A stretch of DNA of 63,063 bases from Phoronis australis (taxonomy: Eukaryota > Phoronida > Phoronidae), in NCBI GenBank assembly GCA_002633005.1, contig NMRA01000014.1, forward strand, positions 1,581,572 to 1,644,634, given 5' to 3'. The translations under genes were made by a program, and so were the position numbers. Below the pieces are notes generated by a model that saw nothing but the letters and a program-made list of their open reading frames with translations, was not told the origin of the DNA and made no database searches. Positions 36,901-50,511 of the stretch are shown piece after piece; within the stretch, counting starts at the first letter, position 1, and every line of letters begins with the position of its first letter.

Positions 36901-37589
36901 CTCTTTGCAGATATTCTACACTTTCGTGAACAGCTTGTTTGCGAGGGAACATTTCTCTCACCAGAAATTGCGCTCGTTGAACGACAGAAAGTGATGTGAG
37001 TGTGAAAAGTACGAGATCCCGACGGCCGAGCGAATAGGCCCATGCTAAAATAGCGCAGCACAACTTCCAATACATGGTAATATCTCGTAAAGATTTTTGC
37101 GCGATCTAATTTTCGCGGCCCAGTTTCCAGTGACACCGATAGATAGCGTTACCGCCGTAGTCAGACACAAAAAATTCACCTCTTATGCCCCAGTAACAAA
37201 AAGTCTCCAACCTCAATCCTATGTGAGTGTGCCACCAAAATAGCCATATGGACCGACAGTGGGGGTGATGATCTGGAGATTATCGGCATCAAAAATTAGC
37301 AATCGCCGCTTTGCGCAACCAGGGCGATTTTCTTAATCGTTCAATCATCTACACATGTTAAAGGTACCGTATCGCGCGGCAAAAAGAAAGTTTTCTGAAA
37401 TGAGCAGCTACTGTACCCCCGCAGTCACAGTCTAACGTTCTGCCGCTGACTCAGAGCAAAAATCCGCTCGTTAAATGACACCAAACATTCAGAATGTGAA
37501 TGTGAACATAAGCACGGAAGTCTAATAATTTTTCACAGTACAACCCAATTATCGATATTTGATATAACCATTCGAAAATTCTTAGAAAA
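30976..37589. other. no gene recognised
   Basis: Holds a short (AC)7 run near 31525-31538, an ATA-rich run at 32116-32137 and CTC triplets near 34039-34052. Minus-strand frames at 34148-34393 and 35085-35351 have exon-like edges (the latter reads 17 codons into a GTAAGT donor at 35295-35300) but match no family. Confidence 0.4.
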
Positions 37590-37625
37590 CCGTGGCAGAG
37601 GCGGATTTAGGATATCATAAGGGTG
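37590..37625. mobile_element. hAT-like terminal motif (possible element end)
   Basis: GGCAGAGGCGGATTTAGGAT resembles the ends of the short element at 22954-23104 and the word at 21053. The following bases (GGTGCCCAAC, later CGGGAGGGG) also recall that element's interior. The matching other end was not found, so this is a probable truncated relative. Confidence 0.35.
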
Positions 37626-40600
37626 CCCAACATTTTGTCTCGTAGATAATAGCGCAAAGCGCAATAGTAGAGGCGCGTAGTGCCGAATGGGGAAGGTCGG
37701 GAGGGGTTCCTCGCTTCCGCCCAGACGAAAATTTTATTTTTGCCCCTGCAAACAAGCATTTCCTTGATTTCTGAAGTATAATCAGCTCTCGACGGCTCTA
37801 CTATGGTCAGGTGATTAAAAAATTGGAAAAATTGTAAAATTTCAAGCATTCAATCGCACAACCTAGTAATCAGAGCGCGCGTGCTCTTCGATTGCGCCAC
37901 CAAGCTTCCAACTACAATACTTTGCTAAAGACGTATTGCTAAAAACTATATGTGCCTGTCTATGGTCCACGACGTTCGCGCGCGAACCTGCTTCTTTCCG
38001 TTATGTTTATTTCACGCTTTGTAATTTGTGCAACCAGTTCGTAGCAAAAGTTGTGTTTAAAACGGTCTTCAGTTGCCCCATTGTTCGTGTTGGCATGAAC
38101 CACGCGCTTGCTTTGCAAATCGTCTCAATTTTAATGTTTGACAAAGAGAGAATTATGAGTTTCTGATTCACTGAGGCTTTGATTAAAATTAACATGTTAC
38201 CAGCAGCTCCTGTTACTTCATCGTCACTCAGCTTCCGTTTTCTCTAAAAAAAGTGAAGTAATTTTCTTCATTGCAAAGTCGAGCAGACGACGAAGCGGAT
38301 TGGTAGTGCACAGCGCCACTACCGGTCGCTTGATATATCGTGACCGGGAGCGGCATTAATTAGCCCTAGTTACCGTTACGATAGCACCGGTTCTCTGAAT
38401 CCGGTGTGAAATTGGGTCTGAGCCCGCCCCTCCCCACACGTGCACACGAACTATAACTCCACACATTGTCAAATTTGTTTCGGCCGTATAATGTTACAGT
38501 AATTACTAGGGTTAATTAATAAACTCAATATTTCCTCACACTTTTGCTACTTTATTTTTTTGGGGGCCGCCAAGGGGGGGAGGTCCCCTGGGCCCCCTAC
38601 ACTTTATTTGGTGGCCGCCAAGGGGGGGTTTAAAGCCACCTATGCGGTCACGGTGATCGTGATGTCGTTTTCGAGGTTAAACGTCTAAGATTTTGAGGGA
38701 AACGATGGAGACCGACTGAAGCCAATTGAAACTACTAATATGCGTAGTGCCCATGTTACTCCGGCGAGATCAAATTGTACATTAGGTAATTAATACCAAC
38801 TAATGTAATTCTACACACTGGCAATTCGAAAATATAAACTGAAAACTCAAACATACCCACATATGGGTATTTAGTATTACGAATGTCAATAGCAATCACT
38901 CTCCAACATGCTTGCCGGGAATTTAGACAAAGCCCGTATTTACCAAAATATTGAGAAACCAAATCCCTAATCGGTTTCCCACAACGTATTCATGATCTCC
39001 ACATTATTGTCATCTCTGGCTCAACAGTAATCACCTCTATTTGTGACCCAATGCCAGATCTCGGGCACTCCAGCGAATCTTTCACCGGAGAATTCAGTAG
39101 GATAACAGCTGTGCACATGTAATATACAAATAATTAACATCGAAACGCTGATTCCATTACAAAAATGTCCACATCAAGTTCTTTTCGTTTTCCAGCCTTA
39201 AATTGATTGTAATTTTGAAATTTCCGAGCTAATCCTAATTATGAAAAGTGAAACACAGTCTGATAAAAATGATATATTTCTGTTAAGCTTCTCCTGCTTT
39301 CGCAGGTTGTCAGCTAGAAAAAGCTACGCTTGTTAATGACACGCACTGTTGCCTTTAATCATCTCACGAGAGCTACCTGAGCCTTGTGGAAGGGGAATTT
39401 TCCCATGAGGTGAATCTCCTATCGCCACGTCTTATAAGTCATTGCCTACAGTTTTGATTACTTTAATGTCTTCAAAGAGTTGGTTTTAGTTTTTGGATTA
39501 CTACGCCCACCTCTATAACCCCATGGAAGATCTTTATAGGAATCGATGGTGTGCACAAAAATCAACAAACCAACAGATGAGTTAATGTTTTGGAAAATTT
39601 GATTATTGCTGCTGTGTCACCTAGTGAAAATTGTAGTTATTAGTCAGGGGACCACTACGGCGGCTCGACTTATTAGTCTCATCAGGCCCTCTGGCGGCTG
39701 TATACGAAATAAAGTGACATTATCGGCGAGAAAAGTGATTTTCTGAGATCAGCCGCAACGCAGGATCAAATTCACATCCTAAGCGGTCGCCGGTCCATCA
39801 CTCTGATGGGAATGACAGGTAACCCTTACTCGAACGCTGGAATTGAATTTTAATCGTGTGTAAGTAGCAACGTCGCCGACGGGGATTTTTCAATGAATCA
39901 CAGACAGCAATGAGAATACGCCATGTGCAATTAAATCCCATGAAGACACCGTATTTTGTTGTTTTATAGTTCTGGTCAAAGTCAATAACCTCAAGAAGCC
40001 TAACAACGACCTCAAAAATGCTTTTTTATGTCGCAAAGTTGATAACGTCCCATTATATGACAAGGTCGAGAATAAAAATCCCCATATCTAGTTCCCAACT
40101 CATTTACAGTCCACCGAGCTGAGAATGTTAAAAAATGACTAGGATGCGCCTCTTTGAAGCATGGTTTTACTCAAAGGCTTCGCGTTTAGGGGCATGCGCA
40201 TAAATGCGTGAGTGCGCGGTAACCGGAAGTGTTAGTCCATCTTTGAACTATCAGGAATAATGTATTCTTTTTATGTGTAACTCATACTAGCCACTCTTTG
40301 GTCACTTATCAACAATGACTCAATGAAATTTAAGGAAACCAACATAACACGCACGCATGACCAGTCCAAACCGAAATCAGGAGCACAAGACGGATATTCG
40401 GTAAGGGAGATTCCATTGGTAACGACATACTGCAGATGAGGAGTGTTTTAGTTGTGAACCTAAATTGTACTGCGTCCAGTGGTAAAGCGTTCACGTATTG
40501 CATCGTTGTTAAAAAAAATAAAAAAATAGAAAATAAAGACCTTTAAGTACACGCACAAATAGGTCTAGCCCACTTAAATGATTTTAATTGAAATAAAACG

Positions 40601-43598
40601 ATATAGATAGTCAGACAGGATGGTGTGCTTAAATAACACAATACCTGCATTTGACATTACGACACGTATAATAGTTATTTACGTTGGATGTCAGAGGCAG
40701 CTGTGAATGCAGACGTGTTACTCAATCATGCTCTTGTCAGTGGCCAAGTGGTCTAAGCACAGATTGAAGACCTCACGTGCGTATGTTTAAAGCAACGTTA
40801 CTACGTCATCTCTTGCAACACAAAGTCATACCGATACCCTACAACAAGACGACGACGAATTTATACTAACGCGCACACGTAAGAAGGAAAGACCACGAGT
40901 ATAACATTCAGTGCATTAGTGCTTGGATTTGACATTACTTGTCCTCATGAAAAACAGCTCACTTCGGACAAAATACAGATAAACACAGTATCTCTGCTGA
41001 ACATGAATCTTCATGATTGCTCAACTTGACATATTTTTTAATAGTGCATGGTGTTAGTTAAATTCAGTCAAAATGTGACAACGAGAAATCTCCTAAACTG
41101 GTGCTCCAGAAGCGAGTCGCCATAAAGTGAAAAGGAATTTCTCGACTTCCAATCAATGGAAACGACCGAATGTGTCCTCCGCTGTTCCGTATACCAATGA
41201 CAACCCGGAAACATCAAGATATTACAATTCTACTCCGTTCAAACACCGCCTATGCCCTCTATTTCTTAGAAAATCATATTATATCAGACGGAATTTTACG
41301 AAAGCAGGAGACATTTTTCTATACTCGCTGACCATTCGCAATGCTTTGACTTTATTCCTGTCGTTTTCATGATTATGTTCGACGTCATTGTAGGTGCTTC
41401 AAGTCAGATGTCATTAAGTCTTGTACTAGTTAGTGCGTACTTTGTTCAGATTCTTGAAATCAAATACTGAAATGTTGACCTGTGGCTATATTCACCCGCA
41501 CAGGTAAGGAATGTACGACAATTACACTATTGCGTAGCCATTTTCCGATACGGTGGCGACTTACGTAATGACGGAGAATTATCATATTCTATGGGCACCG
41601 CGTTTTATGGGGCCATTTTTAATCAAAGTGTTCAGGGTCAAGAGTGCGGGGCCTCACAGAGTAAGCGATGCTCAAAGGAGTGTTGGCATTGTAGTGCTGC
41701 TCAAAGAGCTTGCACACAAAAAGCGGTCCCCTAAAAGTGCAGAGACTCGCCAAGGCGCCTTGAATTTACAGTTTGGATTTTTGCACTGTGAAATTACATA
41801 GCGGCAAAATCTGCAAAACTTAAATTTGCGCAAAATGTATATATTTAAGAAAAGTAGCATTCTTGATACTATAACTGTCACGTGACGAGAGCAGGGCCTC
41901 TGACTAGCGGCGGTGTGTGAACACCTGAAATAATTCAATTCCACCAACAAATTGCCCAGTAGACACACTGTCTTCGTCATGCAGAAGCGGTACAAGTACT
42001 TCTTGTCCCTTTCATTACCTCCGTTAAAAGGAAGTGAGGCTCAGAAAACATGTTTCAAAACGTAAAATTGACGGTTTTCACCACACTTCCTTACCCAATG
42101 CTCAACACAACCCCACGTTAGGTTCTGAAAGCAAATTTACTACACATTTCAAAAATGTGGTCACAACTGATGGCATCCGATACAACATTGCTACAGGGGC
42201 CTTTATTTTGAAAAAAGTGTATTTACAGCCGAACTAGTGGACTTTTGTCATTCCCAGCATGTTCACAAACACATGTAAACCAGATGGACTGAATCCNCAT
42301 TTAATTAAAGTACACATCAAAACTACTGCCAAACCTGGCGTCCCCAAAAATCAATTCATAAGGAGTGTATATTTCCTGCGGCTACAGTCTAACTCTGTAG
42401 ATCTTTCTCAGCAAGCGATCCCGAAGACTTGTCTCCCCTGGACCGACGGTGTCGCCACTAGCGTTCGGCACAATAGTGCTGAAAAAGGTGTGCGGTGAGT
42501 GGTGAAAGTGTGAGAAGAACTGAAAAAAATATGCCGAACAAAAAGTGCTATAGGACAGTATGTCGTAATGGGCTGTCACAACAACCAGAAGGAGTTGTAC
42601 GCGTGAAAGCAACCAATATGCAGTCAACATGACAGAAAACGTCAAGATTGTCCGTGTTTGCCGCCGTTAAGATGTTTGTATTCCTAAGAAAGAAGCCAAT
42701 AAGCCGGAGAGAATGGTTACGTTCAATAAACAGAAAATAATACAATAAAATTAAATAATTTTCTGTAATTGAAGAAACGTTGGGTCAAATGAAACTTTTT
42801 GTTTAAATTACGATGTTGACATTTCTCAAATATTGATGAAACTGAGTGAGCCGTGACATGTAGTGGAGCCGGCCGAACCACAAAATAAAAAATAATATGA
42901 ATAATGACTTCATTTTAACAACACCAAGTGGTTCAAATCGCTTTTTGATATTGATTTACGTCATTTCTTTTTATATGAAAGTGAGGTTTTAAGTCAGCAA
43001 ACTGATATCGTACGGGGGTGGCGATCAGGTACAATATTTTCCCACGCCTAAAGAAAAATAACAGTTTTAGGTACCGTTTTATGAAGTTTGTGTCCAGATA
43101 ATCTTTTTTAAAAGTATCATTATCATGACGTCGGTTGTTAGTGTTAAGTTTGAATATTAGGGATCAGTTACACATGACACGTTATCGGCATCTGGAATTG
43201 CGGTTATTCAAGACTAGCAGAAGAGTCATATGCAGTTTGTTTTTCTCACTACTGTAAAATTTGTGCATGTTTTGGGAGTTGGGAGTATGACGGGTAATTA
43301 AATAACTAGTGAAGGTACTCATATTCAAGTGTACTGTTAAAAATCGAACATGCAGGTAAGATCTATCCATTACTTTGCTTCTTGTCGGCGACTCTTCTCG
43401 TCTCCGAATCACAAGCCTGAAGCAGACGCAATCTTCTCAATTTGATTTAGTTTGGTAAACAGAGCCCTGCAATATTACAAAATACTTACTGATAGCCAGT
43501 GACTTTGGTAATGAAGTAGACTGCGACTCTGCCATGATTTAAATGAATTAAATATGCTTCTACGCTATCACTGGTGCTGAACTGCATTGGTTTCAGTA
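37626..43598. other. no gene recognised; local G-rich duplication
   Basis: At 38549-38580 and 38600-38628 a ~30-bp unit is duplicated: ACTTTATTT, then GGCCGCCAAGGGGGGG, separated by GGTCCCCTGGGCCCCC. Two tRNA-A-box-like words lie near 40478-40497 and 40743-40760 without a B box. One undetermined base is near 42298. Frames of up to 107 codons (41672-41995 minus) have no known domain. Confidence 0.4.
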
Positions 43599-43984
43599 CA
43601 CACGCTCACAATGCTACGAAAAGTGGCACTGCCGAATGTTGTTCAACACGACTTCTCATTGGTTAAAGTAATGAAGCCGACGTCATAACATTGAAACGTG
43701 GGATACCCTTTCAGTTTATTGTTACGTAGTATGGTGACCACCATGAAATTGAATAGTTGCAAGTTAATAAAACGGGCAGTGATCGAAGTAAAGAAAATCA
43801 AGGTAACCCCGATCCAGTGGCTTAAGCCCAAACAAGTATTTTGCAAGAAGACGCGTGCAAGGGTGGCGATGTGATCGGTATACTTCCGACCAAGGCATGC
43901 GCATTGATGCCCACACACGGAATTCCATGTGTCGTCAATCACATTTACACAGGGCCTCAGTATAGGTGGCGCTGTGTCAGCAGA
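43599..43984 (+). mobile_element. helicase-exon repeat, copy B (386 bp)
   Basis: TA at 43597-43598 and 43985-43986 flank it. Order as in copy A: CTCACAATGCTACGAAAAGTGGCACTG, one clear inverted CCAAT box (CTCATTGGTTAAAG), ACCACCATG start context, helicase-like codons, then GATGCCCACACACGGAATTCC and GTATAGGTGGCGCTGTGTCAG at the 3' end. Uninterrupted, so it shows the native arrangement broken by the insertion in copy A. Confidence 0.65.
43743..43895 (+). pseudogene. RecQ-type helicase N-terminal exon fragment, copy B (frameshifted)
   Basis: This copy keeps the ATG in a strong context (ACCACCATGA). It reads LIKRAVIEVKKIK, PIQWLKPKQV, then loses one base in AAGGGTGGCG relative to the other copies, so the tail GGDVIGILPTK is in another frame. 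Motif 0 (LKPKQ) and the residues leading to Walker A (DVIGILPT) are as in RecQ-family helicases; the Gly-Lys-Ser is absent as in the other copies. Confidence 0.5.
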
Positions 43985-44008
43985 TATGGTTTCATCGCCT
44001 TAAAGTCG

Positions 44009-44026
44009 CGTGATCACGTGATCACG
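44009..44026. repeat. 18-bp perfect palindrome containing an E-box
   Basis: CGTGATCACGTGATCACG is its own reverse complement, with CACGTG (bHLH-type E-box) at the centre and two TGATCA wings. It lies 24 bp past the end of helicase-exon repeat copy B. It could bind a dimeric factor; no nearby gene gives it an assignment. Confidence 0.6.
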
Positions 44027-44304
44027 TAATGGTGGTCTCTGTATTTTCATAGGTCAATAGCTAGATGGCGATAGAATATTTGGCTCACAGAGCTGAGGGC
44101 CACCTACTGTATATCAACTAACAATAAGTCTTAGGTGGTGATTTTAGTCAGTGGGCCCTGAGCTGTAGTCGAACATTTGGCGAGTACTTTCACCTGACAA
44201 TTCACTTTTTCGAATATGACTAAATAAAGTTTTTTCAAAGCATTATTTACAGTGTTACTACATTTTAAGTTGCCAACTTGCTGTAGAAACATTTTACACG
44301 GTTT

Positions 44305-44318
44305 CAACTAGAGGGCGG
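44305..44318 (+). promoter_or_regulatory. CTCF-like motif (13 of 14)
   Basis: CAACTAGAGGGCGG matches the 14-base bilaterian CTCF core CCASNAGRKGGCRS at 13 positions (second base differs). One such match can arise by chance in 63 kb. Confidence 0.3.
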
Positions 44319-45924
44319 TGTGAGGTTGTTTATTATGTTCTGCTTATTTAAGATGACCTGTCGAAAGGGCATGATTTGAGGATAAGTTTTATAGAAACGG
44401 CTTGCTTTAAATTTCATTCTATAGTGACTTTAACGAAAATGAAACCGAAAGAGGGTCGTAAAATTTTCTGTGTGCACTGAGCGTAACCGCAATTACAATG
44501 TTTATGTGGAGTCATAAGAAACAACAATTAAAATTAAAAATGTCATTGACATAAAGTACTGGGAGAATGGACACAACAACAAGGAGAACAGGGCCAACTT
44601 AAAAGTTGGTTTCCGCAACAATTACAATCATTTCAGAACATAACTGATAATTTTATATGAGTACGTGACCAATGTAATACTAAACGTTGGCTGTTCGTCT
44701 TATACAGTGTGTGCGATAGGTATGACCAACAGCACACAAATGAACTGCATCAGCCTTTATCAAACCGCAAACAAAGATCTGATGGTGTACGTTTTACTTA
44801 GTAGATTCTTTCGAAAAATGGAATGAATAATTATTCATTTTCAAACATGTTTGAAGAACGACGCCACTTGAAACATTGTTTGTCATGAATAACTGACACC
44901 AATTGTATTTTCAACAAATGAAAGGTGCCAATTCCTCATTAATTTTACAAAAAAGTCAATTTTTTAGTAATTGTTATCACATCTTCGTATACAATTGACA
45001 TATTGCAACATAGCTTTTGACTAAAATGGAGAAATTTAGAAGTTTGATTTGAAATTTCAACAATGGGATGAATGCTGAACACTATTCAATTTGTTGGCTT
45101 TTAGCACGCCTCATAATCATAAACATGGAATTACACAAATCTATGTTCCATATTACATATATTTTCACTGGGCTCACCCAAATTGTTTCAAAAGTGTTAC
45201 CTATAGATTGTAAATGACTATTTACATCAATGTAGAGAAGGACACTATGAGGCTAGGAGAAGATTCTGAAGTAGTCGTCGAGTGGATCGTTGTTTGGATT
45301 TGATTACTTCTGGAAAACTGTTTGCTATTGATGTCCATGTTATTCGTGCCGGATGGCTTGCAGGCAGTGAGTTGCATGGCGACACCATGTGGCGACATCA
45401 TGCGTTAGGACAGGGTAACACCTTGATACACCTGTGTAAAGTTGTCGTCACTCAACCGTGGCGTTATCGCTGACCGCGTCAAAACACCGGCCGAATTTAT
45501 CTCTGAGCGTATGCCAAGTGCGTTTTACAGCCTGAATGTTTAGACTATACGACTGTGAGTTTAACTCAAGGAACCTTTTTGAAACGCGAACTGTTCATTC
45601 AGGTTTGAAGTCCAACGAAAGACGAGTGACTCACGTTCGTTTAGTTTGGGAACAGTACAAGTAACTGTCACGTGGTCCATACCAGGGCGTACAGAGGCTG
45701 AACACAGATAATTGGTTTTCCTCTTACGTAATGAAGCACAATGGTAAAATAAACTGGAAATAGCGAAGTTGTTGGGAGTAACTCTCGTTGGATTTTGTGT
45801 CTCTTTGTGTAAAAACATACTCGAAAAGGATGACGTTGCTTGTCAACTAATATAAAACCTAACACGAATAGAACATACATTTAACAAATATCTGAATAAT
45901 TTGGCAGCAAACCCTCATGTAGAC

Positions 45925-46083
45925 AAAATTTGTTGAACAGACAACAATGTTCACGATTAATTTTGTCAACGATTTTCGCTCGAGCTTTTTGCATCTTGAT
46001 GATCGTCAACGATGAAGAAAGCTAGAGCGAATGTTCGTTGAAAATTATTAATCGTGAACATTGTTGTATGTTCAACAATTTTT
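45925..46083. repeat. foldback, ~75-nt arms
   Basis: AAAATTTGTTGAACAG-ACAACAATGTTCACGATTAA at the left pairs with its near-exact complement at the right, continuing through TTTTCAACGA and GCTCTAGCTTTCTTCATC-like words to a centre near 46003. This would make a very stable RNA or DNA hairpin. No coding frame or target duplication; probably a small foldback element. Confidence 0.8.
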
Positions 46084-49000
46084 AACCTATATCTGTGAAT
46101 GTTCTTAATAAGTTTTATTAGATATGAGATGGGAAAAATAGCTTAACTCGTGTTTTTTTCTACGCTGAATCTAATTCAGCTAGCAGTGAACAAGTATGAA
46201 CAATAATTTGTAGTCGACTGTGGTTAGTCAGAAAACGCTCAATGAACTGTCACTTGTTTTTCGAATAACTAGTATATTGAACCTAACCATAGGAAATTTT
46301 GGACTAGCACTTCATAATATGTGAGTACAATTTTTGACTGTAGAACAAGGAACACATTCTCAAAATAGAGCATGCCCACGTCTTGTACGCACAGGGTCAC
46401 ACGCCTGTAATGGTCAAATCCGACTGTTTGTTTCGTTCACCTAGGTTATTAGAAAATAGATAACTCACCCGATTCCAAAACCCGTTCCGTGGGAGTAACG
46501 TTTCTCCGTGTCCCTGAAAATATGACTGACGTCGGCGGGTGTGTAGTGCGCCGAGGTCGTGGGGGTAGGAGCTTCTCTACCGGCCTGTGCTCGTGCCTGC
46601 CGAATTAATATCCGGGCAATCGCATCCATGGTACATCGTTGCAATTTTACGGTTGCTGAGTCAAAACTTGTTCTTAAGTGACGATGACTAAGGTTAGACG
46701 ATCAGACTCGATGTACCTGTGGTAACGTGTACCAATGGTTTCCAAGGTAATTATATTTTAACCAACTTCTCCTATGTCCTGTCCAGATGCGCCATGAACC
46801 CAATTTGTCAAAAGATTTTATCCGCCGGATGTAAACCATTGCAGATTGCTGGTCTCAATTTTTGGAGTGTGACGTCAACCAAACCCCGCCCCCTGCCACG
46901 TTAAAGGTGTTGCTTTTTAGCATATCGCTGACAGCGAATTTAAAGAATTCTGTGCTATCTTGCAACTTTAGCTATAATATTTCCATTAAGCAATGCACCT
47001 GTGCCGGTTGTCTAACCAAAGGAGATAAATGAGTCTTGGAGTTTATGTTCCCAGCATGTCTGGTCCTGGCTTGTTTGTTGATTTTGCTTAAACTTTACAA
47101 TGTAGCATTCGAGGAACCGTGATGAGCCAACTAGACTTTAGTTATAAAGTTAAATAAATAACTAGAGGTGTTGAGTGTCAGGACTCAGTAAACAAACTGA
47201 CCTATGACAGTTTTCACCCGAAGACTGGTGCCGAGTATGATGTGGGTGTCAAGGAATGACAAAAATATGCTACCTGACCGAGTCTGACTTGAAGGTCCGA
47301 GTTGTGAAAGATTGTTCAGTACTGTCGAAATGTTTCACTGTAAAACACTGTTGCACAAAGGTGGGTTTCGCATGGTGTGTGCACAAACACTTTTATAAGA
47401 GTAAAACCTACGTGTAATTGTCCCCTTGAAATTATGTAAAACTTGCTTTCTCATAAGAAGTTTCCTCGAAGAAATCAGGAATAAATTTTAGATATTACAC
47501 TGATTTGGGTTTTGTACATAACAAATCAAAATTGTTGAATTCCATTAATCCTACTATGGAGCGATAAACGAGTTTAATGTTACGGTCACGTTTAGTGTGG
47601 ACTGCGACTTGCGCAGTTTCCACCGAGTGCGAAGTGAAGTTTATACGCTATACGTCATCCTGTGGTGAAACAACTCGCTTCACGAAAAATCAGTCCGTTT
47701 CAGAATGCATTTTTCATCGCTAAATCAAATATTCATATAACGGAGACATATTCCGAAAAAGTTGTATGTTTTATTGTTTTATAAAGATTTTTAATGGCCT
47801 TTTGAAAGAGACTCACCCAAAATCTTTGGTTACGACTCCAAAAAGTCACAATTCATGAAAATGCTTTAAAAGTTATCAACTAATACACGTCGGTTACTGT
47901 TTGTGAATAGTGAGCGCCTGCCGGAATCTTTGCGAATACAAGATACATGAACATGTAGGTACAGGACAAGCAGACATGCGCATCCGTTCTTTCTTCAATA
48001 TACAGACAATGCTTTAGATTCCCGCTCTTTATAAGATGTTTATGGCTTAATTAGACTTTTTGTTTTTGATTGACTTACATATTGTTAGGAGAGAAATCAG
48101 GTCACCGTCTGTAAAAATATTGTTAAGATTTGCTTATGGACATGTTTGAGTTGACCTGTAATATAACTTTTCTACATTGTTTGAAGCAACGTCGCAAGGA
48201 TTGTTATTTCCAAGAACGGGCTATACAGATGTCAATGTAAGATCAAAGTTAAGTACGTATGCAACGATTAAATGTAATCTTAATCTTGAAAATTATAATC
48301 TCAAATAAGCTGGATTTGCCTCAGTTATGGTGCTCTAGTAACGAGTTGATGATTGAACAAGGTGACCATTCATATATTGACAGTTTTTTATTGTGTTCTT
48401 TCAGATCACCTCAAATTATTAAAGATGATTATCATTTTGTTTGAGTTTTTCTTCATTTAGTGGACCAAGGATAAACTTTAAGCAATTAAGTGTTGATGAA
48501 GTGTGACAACATACTTTAAGTTCAAAAATCCTGACTTGGCAATTTGGTGAAATGTGTTCCTCATTCACCCACTTTTGGTGCAAAGCAACTGCACAATCTT
48601 GCAGAGATTGAAATCTGTGTTTTTGTAGTGTACTACGGTCCCAAGGCCTCGAAGTTGTAAAACAGCATATGTGTAACATTTTAAAAGTGATTTAAAACTG
48701 CTTGTTTGCTTAGAAAGGACGCTCGTAAACGGAATTCAGAATGCACTTTATCCCCGAAATTTCAATTGCAGTTAGCTTTCAGAATGACTACCACGTACTG
48801 GGGGTAATTATAGACGCAAGCGTGATAACGACGAAAGGTTTTCCACTGTTTAATAGTCTTACAGATAACTGAGCACTCTGTTTCGCATATTTTCATTGAG
48901 ATTTTAGGTTTGCAATTTCAAACGAGTTCTAGCTCGTGGCTGACGAATCCAACGCACCATTTAAACTTGCGATACTTCCGGCGATTTATGTAGGTTGTAT

Positions 49001-50511
49001 GGCTGGTAAAAGGTTAAGGCCTCGTGTGGCGACATTAGGGGTGTCAAATATCGCGGAAAACTAGCTTACCTATGCTTCAGTAATAATCAGTCAGACTGAT
49101 AATGTAAACACACGGGGCTGGAGAATTACTCTATATGTGCTCTACATGTCAATCTGTTTTAATAATTACCTCGTAAATGGCTTAGCCTAATCACCACAGA
49201 CTCATCTTAGTATACATACGTTTTCTTTAGGCAGTTTTTTGTGCCTTAAAGTGACACCGTTGTATTTCACTACGTCGTAACCGACGTCTGTTAATCAGTT
49301 CATCCTGCTCACGAACACATCAAGATTTAATTAACTCTGCAGAAGAGTCCTTTACATGAGACTATTTTAATTATGGAAAAGTAAATTTTCGCTTTACTGC
49401 ATTTGTTGTTAATTTCATTGTCCCCCGATATTGTTCTTTTAGTGCTTAAGTAAGCGTATTGTGTGGAGCGACAGAATCTTTCTTTCCACATGGTTTTTAG
49501 AACGGCATCGTTTCTTGCGCGTTAAAATGTGCTTATTTAACGCGTACAATTAATTATTCTACGAAGAACAATTATTTCACGCGTACCTATAATATAATCA
49601 GCGCGCGTACTTTGCCTCAGTACGTCTGCTGAATTGTATCCATTCAACGATTACAAGCGGAAGTCTACACAGTTTTCTTAGAGTAGTCAGGGTAAATGTT
49701 CACTTTCAGTACGCTTAATGAAACAAAGTAAACATCCCCATTCTTCATCGAATCTGTGCGTCCAATAAGCGCATTTTCACGCGCTCGTCTAAGGGCATTT
49801 TGGCGTTTCATAACTTCAACGTATGGCGAGGTAGACGTGCTGTTTTGAGAAACATTACGTCTGTTTGAGTAACATAATTACAACTTAATTACCTTGTTGT
49901 AGGCCATACCTGGGTATGAATCAGACCGAAATAACCACACGAGGATTATTATGTGGAAAACAAATGTGGTCCAGCCTGCAGTTGAATGAACGCCGGAAGA
50001 TACCTCCAGCGAGAATGGTGACGATACGCACACGCATGACACATGCTCGTTGTGTTGACTGGTTCTGCCGCACATAAAGCGAGTAACAAATCGATTTCAC
50101 AAGGTGCACAACAGATTATGAAATTGTAAGACCACAGCTTTCGCACGTTCGTGTTTGTACTCTTGTATTGTAATTCTTCAGGATGCTCGAACAACGTGAC
50201 TGCCATATAAACATAATTTATTCACCTGTAAAAGGGTTTAAGGGTACGAAACAAACACGACTCACCGACCACCAAAAACGGTTCACGGACTGTCAGTGAG
50301 TCGCGTTTGTGAGCACGAGTTTTTGGGGGTGCCTAGTGAGCAAGCCGTCTTTCGAGAGCCGCGCTTGTGCGATAGCAAATATATAGTTACACAGTATACA
50401 GTATCTTTGGCGATAGCTATGTCGTATTTGAAAGTCGGAGAAACGAGTTTATCTTGTAGATGACCCGTGTTTATAATTCAGCAAACTATTCTGAATAATT
50501 ATTCAGATGTT
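46084..50511. other. no gene recognised; one possible membrane-segment exon
   Basis: On the minus strand at about 49897-49978, an acceptor-like TTCATTCAACTGCAG is followed by an open stretch encoding WTTFVFHIIILVWLF and YPGMAYNK and then a GTAATT donor. It could be a membrane-protein exon, but I cannot name a family. At 50252-50311, ACAAACACGACTCAC and GTGAGTCGCGTTTGT form an inverted pair. Confidence 0.35.

Larger units (their letters stand above)
43985..45924. other. no gene recognised
   Basis: Apart from the palindrome at 44009-44026 and the CTCF-like word at 44305-44318, I see only short frames. Confidence 0.4.

Noticed and set aside
40470-40765. tRNA A-box-like words (CCAGTGGTAAAGCG and GGCCAAGTGGTCTAAG), one followed by an A-rich tail
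   Set aside because: No B box or cloverleaf can be drawn, so neither a tRNA gene nor a tRNA-derived SINE can be supported.
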